Assembly: GCA_944474755.1 (NCBI GenBank)
Contig: OX104119.1
Span: 87,982,896 to 88,046,895 of the forward strand
DNA: 64,000 bases
Direction: 5' to 3'
DNA from: Limnoperna fortunei
Lineage: Eukaryota > Mollusca > Bivalvia > Mytilida > Modiolidae
The position numbers and the translations under genes were made by a program. A model generated the notes under the pieces. That model saw only the letters and a program-made list of their open reading frames with translations, made no database searches and was not told where the DNA came from. Of the stretch, positions 44,269 through 56,300 are shown in pieces (the stretch's first letter is position 1; each line of letters opens with the position of its first letter).

Positions 44269-47227
44269 GTCTTGGTGTTTCATATGTATATCCCGGAGAG
44301 TCAGTCTTGGTGTTGTCTGTGTATATCCCGGAGAGTTCAGTCTTGGTGTTACATATGTATATCCCGGAGAGTTCAGTCTTGGTGTTGCATATGTATATCC
44401 CGGAGAGTTCAGTCTTGTTGTTGTCTATGTATATCACGGGGAGTTCAGTCTTGGTGTTGTCTGTGTATATCCGGGAGAGTTCAGTCTTGGTGTTGTCTGT
44501 GTATATCCGGAAGAGTTCAGACTTGGTGTTGTCTGTGTATATCCCGGAGAATTCAGTCTTGGTGTTACATATGTATATCCGGGAGAGTTCAGTCGTGGTG
44601 TTGCATATTTATATCCCGGAGAGTTCAGTCTTGGTGTTGTCTGTGTATATCACGGATAGTTCTGTCCTGGTGTTACATATGTATATCCCGGAGAGTTCAG
44701 TCTTGGTGTTGCATATGTATATCCCGGAGATTTCAGTCTTGTTGTTGTCTGTGTATATCCGGAAGAGTTCAGTCTTTCTGTTGCATATGCATATCCCGGA
44801 GAGTTCAGTCTTGGTGTTGTCTGTGTATATCCTGGAGAGTTCAGTCTTGGTGTTGTCTGTGTATATCCCGAAGAGTTCAGTCTGGGTGTTGCATATGTAT
44901 ATCCCGGAGTGTTCAGTCTTGGTGTTGTCAGTGTATATCCCGGAGAGTTCAGTCTTGGTGTTGTCTGTGTATATCCCGGAGAGTTCAGTCTTGGTGTTGC
45001 ATATGTATATCCCGCAGAGTTCAGTCTTGGTGTTGTCTGTGTATATCCCGGAGAGTTCAGTCTTGGGGTTGTCTGTGTATATCCCGGAGTGTTCAGTCTT
45101 GGTGTTGCATATGTATATCCCGGAGAGTTCAGTCTTGGTGTAGTCTGTGTATATCCCTGAGAGTTCAGTCTTTGTGTTGCATATGTATATCCGGGAGAGT
45201 TCAGTCTTTGTGTTGCATATGTAAATCCCGCAGAGTTCAGTCTTGGTGTTGCATATGTATATCCCGGAGAGTTCAGTCTTGGTGTAGTCTGTGTATATCC
45301 CTCTTAGTTCAGTCTTGGTGTTGTCTGTGTATATCCCGCAGAGTTCAGTCTTGGTGTTGCATATGTATATCCCGGAGAGTCAGTCTTGGTGTTGTCTGTG
45401 TATATCCCGGAGATTTCAGTCTCGGTGTTACATATGTATATCCCGGAGAGTTCAGTCTTGGTGTTGCATATGTATATCCCGGAGAGTTCAATCTTGTTGT
45501 TGTCTATGTATATCACGGGGAGTTCAGTCTTGGTGTTGTCTGGGTATATCCGGGAGAGTTCAGTCTTGCTGTTGCATATGTATATCCCGGAGAGTTCAGT
45601 CTTGGTGTTGCATATGTATATCCCGGAGAGTTCAGTCTTGGTGTTGTCTGTGTATATCCCGCAGAGTTCAGTCTTGGTGTTGCATATGTATATCCCGGAG
45701 AGTTCAGTCTTGTTGTTGCATATGTATATACCGGAGAGTTCAGTCTTGGTGTTGTCTGTGTATATCCCGGAGAGTTCAGTCTTGGTGTTGCATATGTATA
45801 TCCCAGAGAGTTCAGTCTTGGTGTTGTCTGTGTATATCCCGGAGAGTTCAGTCGTGGTGTTGTCTATGTATATCCCGCAGAGTTCAGTCTTGGTGATGTC
45901 TGTGTATATCCCGGAGAGTTCAGTCTTGGTGTTGTCTGTGTATATCCCGGAGAGTTCAGTCTTGGTGTTGCATATGTATATCCCGGAGTGTTCAGTCTTG
46001 GTGTTGTCTGTGTATATCCCGGAGAGTGCAGTCGTGGTGTTGTCTATGTAAATCCCGCAGAGTTCAGTCTTGGTGTTGTCTGTGTATATCCCGGAGAGTT
46101 CAGTCTTGGTGTTGTCTGTGTATATCCCGGAGAGTTCAGTCATGGTGTTGTCTGTGTATATCCCGGAGAGTTCAGTCTTGGTTATGCATATGTATATCCC
46201 GGAGAGTTCAGTCTTGGTGTTGTCTGTGTATATCCCGCAGAGTTCAGTCTTGGTGTTGCATATGTATATCCCGGAGAGTCAGTCTTGGTGTTGTCTGTGT
46301 ATATCCCGGAGATTTCAGTCTCGGTGTTACATATGTATATCCCGGAGAGTTCAGTCTTGGTGTTGCATATGTATATCCCGGAGAGTTCAATCTTGTTGTT
46401 GTCTATGTATATCACGGGGAGTTCAGTCTTGGTGTTGTCTGGGTATATCCGGGAGAGTTCAGTCTTGCTGTTGCATATGTATATCCCGGAGAGTTCAGTC
46501 TTGGTGTTGCATATGTATAGCCCGGAGAGTTCAGTCTTGGTGTTGTCTGTGTATATCCCGCAGAGTTCAGTCTTGGTGTTGCATATGTATATCCCGGAGA
46601 GTTCAGTCTTGGTGTTGCATATGTATATACCGGAGAGTTCAGTCTTGGTGTTGTCTGTGTATATCCCGGAGAGTTCAGTCTTGGTGTTGCATATGTATAT
46701 CCCAGAGAGTTCAGTCTTGGTGTTGTCTGTGTATATCCCGGAGAGTTCAGTCGTGGTGTTGTCTATGTATATCCCGCAGAGTTCAGTCTTGGTGTTGTCT
46801 GTGTATATCCCGGAGATTTCAGTCATGGTGTTGTCTGTGTATATCCCGGAGAGTTCAGTCTTGGTGTTGCATATGTATATCCCGGAGTGTTCAGTCTTGG
46901 TGTTGTCTGTGTATATCCCGGAGAGTTCAGTCGTGGTGTTATCTATGTATATCCCGCAGAGTTCAGTCTTGGTGTTGTCTGTGTATATCCCGGAGAGTTC
47001 AGTCTTGGTGTTGTCTGTGTATATCCCGGAGAGTTCAGTCATGGTGTTGTCTGTGTATATCCCGGAGAGTTCAGTCTTGGTGATGCATATGTATATCCCG
47101 GAGAGTTCAGTCTTGGTGTTGTCTGTGTATATCCCGCAGAGTTCAGTCTTGGTGTTGCATATGTATATCCCGGAGAGTTCAGTCTTGGTGTTGCATATGT
47201 ATATCCCGGAGTGTTCAGTCTTGGTGT
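44269..47227. repeat. Large duplicated block, copy 2
   Basis: Partner of 40780-43810. Retains shared oddities such as CATATGCATATCCC and GTTGTCAGTGTATAT. Confidence 0.65.
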
Positions 47228-48776
47228 TGTCTGTGTATATCCCGGACAGTTCAGTCGTGGTGTTGTCTATGTATATCCGGGAGAGATCTGTCTTGGTGTT
47301 GCATATGTATATCCCGGAGAGTTCAGTCTTGGTGTTGTCTGAGTATATCCCGCAGAATTCAGTCTTGGTGTTGCATATGTATATCCGGGAGAGTTCAGTC
47401 TTGGTGTTGTCTGTGTATATCCCGCAGAGTTCAGTCTTTGTGTTGCATATGTATATCCGGGAGAGTTCAGTCTTGGTGTTGCATATGTATATCCCGGAGA
47501 GTTCGGTCTTGGTGTTGCATATGTATATCCCGGAGAGTTCAGTCTTGGTGTTGTCTGAGTATATCTCGGAGAGTTCAGTCTTGTTGTTGCATATGTATAT
47601 CCCGGAGAGTTCAGTCTTGGTGTTGTCTGTGTATATCCCGGAGAGTTCAGTCTTTGTGTTGCATATGTATATCCCGAAGAGTTCAGTCTTGGTGTAGTCT
47701 GTGTATATCCCGGAGAGTTCAGTCTTTGTGTTGCATATGTATATCCGGGAGAGTTCAGTCTTTGTGTTGCATATGTATATCCCGCAGAGTTCAGTCTTGG
47801 TGTTGCATATGTATATCCCGCATAGTTCAGTCTTGGTGTTGTCTGTGTATATCCCTCATAGTTCAGTCTTGGTGTTTGTGTATATCCCGAAGAGTTCAGT
47901 CTTGGTGTTGTCTGTGTATATCCCGAAGAGTTCAGTCTTGGTGTTGTCTGTGTATATCCCGCAGAGTGCAGTCTTGGTGTTGCATATGTATATCCCGGAG
48001 AGTTCAGTCTTGGTGTTGCATATGTATATCCCGGAGAATTCAGTCTTGGTGTTGTCTGTGTATATCCCGGAGGGTTCAGTCTTTGTGTTGTCTATGTATA
48101 TCCCGCAGAGTTCAGTCGTGGTGTTGCATATGTATATCCGGATAGTTCAGTCTTGGTGTTGTCTGTGCTTATCCCGCAGAGATCAGTCTTGGTGTTGTCT
48201 GTGTATATCCCGCAGAGTTCAGTCTTAGTGTTGTCTGTGTATATCCGGGAGAGTTCAGTCTTCATGTAGTCTGTGTATATCCCGGAGAGTTCAGTCTCGG
48301 TAATGTCTGTGTATATCCGGGAGAGTTCAGTCTTGGTGTTGTCTGTGTATATCCCGGAGAGATCAGTCTTGGTGTTGCATATGTATATCCCGGAGAGTTC
48401 AGTGTTGGTGTTGTCTGTGTATATCCCGGAGAGTTCAGTCTTTGTGTTGCATATGTATATCCCGCAGAGTTCAGTCTTGGTGTTGCATATGTATATCCCG
48501 GAGAGTTCAGTCTTGGTGTTGCATATGTATATCCCGGAGAGTTCAGTCTTGGTGTTGCATATGTATATCCTGGAGTGGTTAGTATTGGTGTTGTCTGTGT
48601 ATATCTCGGAGAGTTCAGTCTTGGTGTTGTCTATGTATATCCCGCAGAGTTCAGTCTTGGTGTTGTATATGTATATCCCGGAGAGTTCATTCTTGGTGTT
48701 GCATATGTATATCCGGGAGAGTTCAGTCTTGGTGTTGCATATTTACATCCCGGAGAGTTCAGTCTTGGTGTTGTCT

Positions 48777-51077
48777 GTGTATATCCCGGAGAGTTCAGTC
48801 TTTGTGTTGCATATGCATATCCCGGAGAGTTCAGTCTTGGTGTAGTCTGTGTATATCCCGGAGAGTTCAGTCTTTGTGTTGCATATGTATATCCGGGAGA
48901 GTTCAGTCTTTGTGTTGCATATGTATATCCCGCAGAGTTCAGTCTTGGTGTTGCATATGTATATCCCGCATAGTTCAGTCTTGGTGTTGTCTGTGTATAT
49001 CCCTCATAGTTCAGTCTTGGTGTTGTCTGTGTATATCCCGCAGAGTTCAGTCTTGGTGTTGCATTTGTATATCCCGGAAAGTCAGTCTTGGTGTTGTCTG
49101 AGTATATCCCTGACAGTTCAGTCTCGGTGTTACATATGTATATCCCGGAGAGTTCAGTCTTGGTGTTGCATATGTATATCCCGGAGAGTTCAGTCTTGTT
49201 GTTGTCTATGTATATCACGGGGAGTTCAGTCTTGGTGTTGTCTGTGTATATCCCGCAGAGTTCAGTCTTGGTGTTGTCTGTGTATATCCCGCAGAGTTCA
49301 GTCTTAGTGTTGTCTGTGTATATCCGGGAGAGTTCAGTCTTCATGTAGTCTGTGTATATCCCGGAGAGTTCAGTCTTGGTAATGTCTGTGTATATCCGGG
49401 TGAGTTCAGTCTTGGTGTTGTCTGTGTATATCCCGGAGAGTTCAGTCTTGGTGTTGCATATGTATATCCCGGAGAGTTCAGTCTTGGTGTTGTCTGTGTA
49501 TATCCCGGAGAGTTCAGTCTTGGTGTTGCATATGTATATCCCGCAGAGTTCAGTCTTGGTGTTGCATATGTATATCCCGCAGAGTTCAGTCTTGGTGTTG
49601 CATATGTATATCCTGGAGTGGTTAGTCTTGGTGCTGTCTGTGTATATCCCGGAGATTTCAGTCTTGGTGTTGTCTATGTATATCCCGCAGAGTTCAGTCT
49701 TGGTGTTGTATATGTATATCCCGGAGAGTTCATTCTTGGTGTTGCATATGTATATCCGGGAGAGTTCAGTCTTGGTGTTGCATATTTATATCCCGGAGAG
49801 TACAGTCTTGGTGTTGTCTGTGTATATCCCGCAGAGTTCAGTCTTGGTGTTGCATATGTATATCCCGGAGAGTTCAGTCTCAGTGTTGTCTGTGTATATC
49901 CACAGAGTTCAGTCTTGGTGTTGCATATGTATATACGGGAGAGTTCAGTCTTGGTGTTGCATATGTATATCCCGGAGAGTTCAGTCTTGGTGTTGCATAT
50001 GTATATCCCGGAATGTTCAGTCTTGGTGTTGTCTGTGTATATTCCGGAGAGTTCAGTCTTGGTGTTGCATATGTATATCCCGGAGAGTTCAGTCTTGGTG
50101 TTGTCTGTGTATATACCGCAGAGTTCAGTCTTGGTGTTGCATATGTATATCCCGGAGAGTTCAGTCTTGGTTTTGCATATGTATATCCCGGAGAGTTCAG
50201 TCTTGGTGTTGTCTGTGTATATCCCGGAGAGTTCAGTCTTGGTGTTGCATATGTATATCCCAGAGAGTTCAGTCTTGGTGTTGCATATTTACATCCCGGA
50301 GAGTTCAGTCTTGGTCTTGTCTGTGTATATCCCGGAGAGTTCAGTCTTTGTGTTGCATATGTATATCCCGGAGAGTTCAGTATTGATGTAGCCTGTGTAT
50401 ATCCCGGAGAGTTCAGTCTTTGTGTTGCATATGTATATCCGGGAGAGTTCAGTCTTTGTGTTGCATATGTATATCCCGCAGAGGTCAGTCTTGGTGTTGC
50501 ATATGTATATCCCGCATAGTTCAGTCTTGGTGTTGTCTGTGTATATCCCTCATAGTTCAGTCTTGGTGTTGTCTGTGTATATCCCGCAGAGTTCAGTCTT
50601 GGTTTTGCATATGTATATCCCGGAGAGTCAGTCTTGGTGTTGTCTGTGTATATCCCGGAGAGTTCAGTCTCGGTGTTACATATGAATATCCCGGAGAGTT
50701 CAGTCTTGGTGTTGCATATGTATATCCCGGAGAGTTCAGTCTTGTTGTTGTCTATGTATATCACGGGGAGTTCAGTCTTGGTGTTGTCTGTGTATATCCG
50801 GGAGAGTTCAGTCTTGGTGTTGTCTGTGTATATCCGGAAGAGTTCAGTCTTGGTGTTGTCTGTGTATATCCCGGAGAGTTCAGTCTTCGTGTTACATATG
50901 TATATCCGGGAGAGTTCAGTCGTGGTGTTGCATATTTATATCCCGGAGAGTTCAGTCTTGGTGTTGTCTGTGTATATCCCGGAGAGTTCTGTCTTGGTGT
51001 TACATATGTATATCCCGGAGAGTTCAGTCTTGGTGTTGCATATGAATATCCCGGAGATTTCAGTCTTGTTGTTGTCT
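48777..51077. repeat. 64-monomer higher-order repeat (2301 bp), copy 1
   Basis: Offset to the next copy is 2301 bp, which is 64 x 36 minus 3. Shared rarities include TATATCCACAGAG, TATTCCGGAGAG and GATGTAGCCTGTG. The match breaks at about 51078. Confidence 0.8.
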
Positions 51078-53378
51078 GTGTATATCCCGGAGAGTTCAGT
51101 CTTTGTGTTGCATATGCATATCCCGGAGAGTTCAGTCTTGGTGTAGTCTGTGTATATCCCGGAGAGTTCAGTCTTTGTGTTGCATATGTATATTCGGGAG
51201 AGTTCAGTCTTTGTGTTGCATATGTATATCCCGCAGAGTTCAGTCTTGGTGTTGCATATGTATATCCCGCATAGTTCAGTCTTGGTGTTGTCTGTGTATA
51301 TCCCTCATAGTTCAGTCTTGGTGTTGTCTGTGTATATCCCGCAGAGTTCAGTATTGGTGTTGCATATGTATATCCCGGAAAGTCAGTCTTGGTGTTGTCT
51401 GAGTATATCCCGGACAGTTCAGTCTCGGTGTTACATATGTATATCCCGGAGAGTTCAGTCTTGGTGTTGCATATGTATATCCCGGAGAGTTCAGTCTTGT
51501 TGTTGTCTATGTATATCACGGGGAGTTCAGTCTTGGTGTTGTCTGTGTATATCCCGCAGAGTTCAGTCTTGGTGTTGTCTGTGTATATCCCGCAGAGTTC
51601 AGTCTTAGTGTTGTCTGTGTATATCCGGGAGAGTTCAGTCTTCATGTAGTCTGTGTATATCCCGGAGAGTTCAGTCTTGGTAATGTCTGTGTATATCCGG
51701 GAGAGTTCAGTCTTGGTGTTGTCTGTGTATATCCCGGAGAGTTCAGTCTTGGTGTTGCATATGTATATCCCGGAGAGTTCAGTCTTGGTGTTGTCTGTGT
51801 ATATCCCGGAGAGTTCAGTCTTGGTGTTGCATATGTATATCCCGCAGAGTTCAGTCTTGGTGTTGCATATGTATATCCCGCAGAGTTCAGTCTTGGTGTT
51901 GCATATGTATATCCTGGTGTGGTTAGTCTTGGTGCTGTCTGTGTATATCCCGGAGATTTCAGTCTTGGTGTTGTCTATGTATATCCCGCAGAGTTCAGTC
52001 TTGGTGTTGTATATGTATATCCCGGAGAGTTCATTCTTGGTGTTGCATATGTATATCCGGGAGAGTTCAGTCTTGGTGTTGCATATTTATATCCCGGAGA
52101 GTACAGTCTTGGTGTTGTCTGTGTATATCCCGCAGAGTTCAGTCTTGGTGTTGCATATGTATATCCCGGAGAGTTCAGTCTCAGTGTTGTCTGTGTATAT
52201 CCACAGAGTTCAGTCTTGGTGTTGCATATGTATATACGGGAGAGTTCAGTCTTGGTGTTGCATATGTATATCCCGGAGAGTTCAGTCTTGGTGTTGCATA
52301 TGTATATCCCGGAATGTTCAGTCTTGGTGTTGTCTGTGTATATTCCGGAGAGTTCAGTCTTGGTGTTGCATATGTATATCCCGGAGAGTTCAGTCTTGGT
52401 GTTGTCTGTGTATATACCGCAGAGTTCAGTCTTGGTGTTGCATATGTATATCCCGGAGAGTTCAGTCTTGGTTTTGCATATGTATATCCCGGAGAGTTCA
52501 GTCTTGGTGTTGTCTGTGTATATCCCGGAGAGTTCAGTCTTGGTGTTGCATATGTATATCCCAGAGAGTTCAGTCTTGGTGTTGCATATTTACATCCCGG
52601 AGAGTTCAGTCTTGGTCTTGTCTGTGTATATCCCGGAGAGTTCAGTCTTTGTGTTGCATATGTATATCCCGGAGAGTTCAGTATTGATGTAGCCTGTGTA
52701 TATCCCGGAGAGTTCAGTCTTTGTGTTGCATATGTATATCCGGGAGAGTTCAGTCTTTGTGTTGCATATGTATATCCCGCAGAGTTCAGTCTTGGTGTTG
52801 CATATGTATATCCCGCATAGTTCAGTCTTGGTGTTGTCTGTGTATATCCCTCATAGTTCAGTCTTGGTGTTGTCTGTGTATATCCCGCAGAGTTCAGTCT
52901 TGGTTTTGCATATGTATATCCCGGAGAGTCAGTCTTGGTGTTGTCTGTGTATATCCCGGAGAGTTCAGTCTCGGTGTTACATATGAATATCCCGGAGAGT
53001 TCAGTCTTGGTGTTGCATATGTATATCCCGGAGAGTTCAGTCTTGTTGTTGTCTATGTATATCACGGGGAGTTCAGTCTTGGTGTTATGTGTGTATATCC
53101 GGGAGAGTTCAGTCTTGGTGTTGTCTGTGTATATCCGGAAGAGTTCAGTCTTGGTGTTGTCTGTGTATATCCCGGAGAGTTCAGTCTTCGTGTTACATAT
53201 GTATATCCGGGAGAGTTCAGTCGTGGTGTTGCATATTTATATCCCGGAGAGTTCAGTCTTGGTGTTGTCTGTGTATATCCCGGAGAGTTCTGTCTTGGTG
53301 TTACATATGTATATCCCGGAGAGTTCAGTCTTGGTGTTGCATATGAATATCCCGGAGATTTCAGTCTTGTTGTTGTCT
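51078..53378. repeat. 64-monomer higher-order repeat (2301 bp), copy 2
   Basis: Nearly identical to the copy before it and directly adjacent, so among the youngest duplications in the array. Confidence 0.8.
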
Positions 53379-56300
53379 ATGTATATCACGGAGAGTTCAG
53401 TCTTGGTGTTGTCTGTCTATATACGGAAGAGTTCAGTCTTGCTGTTCCATATGTATATCCCGGAGAGTTCAGTCTTGGTGTTGTCTGTGTATATCCTGGA
53501 GAGTTCAGTCTTGGTGTTGTCTGTGTATATCCCGGAGAGTTCAGTCTTGGTGTTGCATATGTATATCCCGGAGAGTTCAATCTTGGTGTTGTCTGTGTAT
53601 ATCCCGCAGAGTTCAGTCTTGGTGTTGCATATGTATATCCCGGAGAGTTCAGTCTTGGTGTTGTCTGTGGATATCCCGCAGAGTTCAGTCTTGGTGTTGC
53701 ATATGTATATCCCGGAGAGTTCAGTCTTCGTGTTGCATATGTATATCCCGGAGAGTTTAGACTTGGTGTTGTCTGTGCATATCCCGGAGAGTTCAGTCTT
53801 GGTGTTGCATATGTATATCCGGGAGAGTTCAGTCATGGTGTTGTCTGTGTATATCCGGGAGAGTTCAGTCTTGGTGTTGTCTGTGTAAATCCGGGAGAGT
53901 TCAGTCTTGGTGTTGCATATGAATATCCCGAAGAGTTCAGTCTTGGTGTTGTCTGTGTATATCCCGCAGAGTTCAGTCTTGGTGTTGCATATGTATATCC
54001 CGCAGAGTTCAGTCTTGGTGTTGCATATGTATATCCCGGAGAGTTCAGTCTTGGTGTTGTCTGTGTATATCCCACAGAGTTCAGTCTTGGTGTTGTCTGT
54101 GTATATCCCGCAGAGTTCAGTCTTGGTAATGTCTGTGTATATCCGGGAGAGTTTAGTCTTGGTGTTGTCTATGTATATCCGGGAGAGTTCAGTCTTGGTG
54201 TTGCATATGTATATCCCGGAGAGTTCAGTCTTGTTGTTGCATATGTATATCCCGGAGAGTTCAGTCTTGGTGTTGTCTGTGTATATCCCGAAGAGTTCAG
54301 TCTTGGTGTTGCATATGTATATCCCGGAGTGTTCAGTCTTGGTGTTGTCTGTGTATATCCCGGAGAGTTCAGTCGTGGTGTTGTCTATGTATATCCCGCA
54401 GAGTTCAGTCTTGGTGTTGTATATGTATATCCCGGAGAGTTCAGTCTTGGTGTTGTCTGTGTATATCCCGGAGAGTTCAGTCATGGTGTTGTCTGTGTAT
54501 ATCCGGGAGAGTTCTGTCTTGGTGTTGCATATGTATATCCCGGAGAGTTCAGTCTTGGTGTTGTCTGTGTATATCCCGCAGAGTTCAGTCTTGGTGTTGC
54601 ATATGTATATACGGGAGAGTTCAGTCTTGGTGTTGTCTGTGTATATCCCGCAGAGTTCAGTCTTGGTGTTGCATATGTATATCCGGGAGAGTTCAGTCTT
54701 GGTGTTGCATATGTATATCCCGGAGTGTTCAGTCTTGGTGTTATCTGTGTATATCCCGGAGAGTTCAGTCGTGGTGTTGTCTATGTATATCCCGCAGAGT
54801 TCAGTCTTGGTGTTGTATATGTATATCCCGGAGAGTTCAGTGTTGGTGTTGTCTGTGTATATCACGAAGAGTTCAGTCATGGTGTTGTCTGTGTATATCC
54901 GGGAGAGTTCTGTCTTGGTGTTGCATATGTATATCCCATAGAGTTCAGTCTTGGTGTTGTCTGTGTATATCCCGCAGAATTCAGTCTTGGTGTTGCATAT
55001 GTATATCCGGGAGAGTTCAGTCTTGGTGTTGTCTGTGTATATCCCGCAGAGTTCAGTCTTGGTGTTGCATATGTATATCCGGGAGGGTTCAGTCTTGGTG
55101 TTGCATATGTATATCCCGGAGAGTTCAGTCTTGTTGTTGCATCTATACATCCCGTAGAGTTCAGTCTTGGTGTTGTCTGTGTATATCCCAGAGAGTTCAG
55201 TCTTGGTGTTGCATATGTATATCCCGGAGAGTTCAGTCTTGGTGTTGCATATGTATATCCCGGAGAGTTCAGTCTTGTTGTTGCATATGTATATCCCTGA
55301 GAGTTCAGTCTTGGTGTTGCATATGTATATCCCGGAGAGTTCAGTCTTGGTGTTGTCTGTGTATATCCCGGAGAGTTCAGTCTTGGTGTTGTCTGTGTAT
55401 ATCCCGGAGAGTTCAGTCATGGTGTTGTCTGTGTATATCCGGGAGAGTTCTGTCTTGGTGTTGCATATGTATATCCCGGAGAGTTCAGTCTTGGTGTTGT
55501 CTGTGTATATCCCGCAGAATTCAGTCTTGGTGTTGCATATGTATATCCGGGAGAGTTCAGTCTTGGTGTTGTCTGTGTATATCCCGCAGAGTTCAGTCTA
55601 GGTGTTGCATATGTATATCCGGGAGAGTTCAGTCTTGGTGTTGCATATGTATATCCCGGAGAGTTCAGTCTTGGTGTTGCATATGTATATCCCGGAGAGT
55701 TCAGTCTTGGTGTTGTCTGAGTATATCTCGGAGAGTTCAGTCTTGTTGTTGCATATGTATATCCCGGAGAGTTCAGTCTTGGTGTTGCATATGTATATCC
55801 CGGAGAGTTCAGTCTTGGTGTTGTCTGTGTATATCCGGGAGAGTTCAGTCTTGGTGTTGCATATGTATATCCCGGAGAATTCAGTCTTGGTGTTGTCTGT
55901 GTATATCCCGCAGAGTGCAGTCTTGGTGTTGCATATGTATATCCCGGAGAAATCAGTCTTGGTGTTGTCTGTGTATATCCCGCAGAGTGCAGTCTTGGTG
56001 TTGCATATGTATATCCCGGAGAGTTCAGTCTTGGTGTTGCATATGTATATCCCGAAGAATTCAGTCTTGGTGTTGTCTGTGTATATCCCGCAGAGTGCAG
56101 TCTTGGTGTTGCATATGTATATCCCGGAGAGTTCAGTCTTTGTGGTGTCTATGTATATCCCGCAGAGTTCAGTCTTAGTGTTGTCTGTGTATATCCGGGA
56201 GAGTTCAGTCTTCATGTAGTCTGTGTATATCCCGGAGAGTTCAGTCTTGGTAATGTCTGTGTATAACCGGGAGAGTTCAGTCTTGGTGTTGTCTGTGTAT

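Larger units (their letters stand above)
34251..48700. repeat. Super-repeat of 3.4-4.2 kb, four anchors
   Basis: The rare monomer TATATCCCTCTTAGTTC occurs near 34260, 38431, 41811 and 45300. Spacings are 4171, 3380 and 3489 bp, equal to 116, 94 and 97 monomers minus 5, 4 and 3 bases. The surrounding variant order is shared, so blocks of about 100 monomers were duplicated as units. Confidence 0.75.

Noticed and set aside
39703..47697. 2664-codon frame as a giant protein
   Set aside because: It switches among all three plus-strand monomer readings at 1-bp deletions, so no constant protein repeat is encoded.
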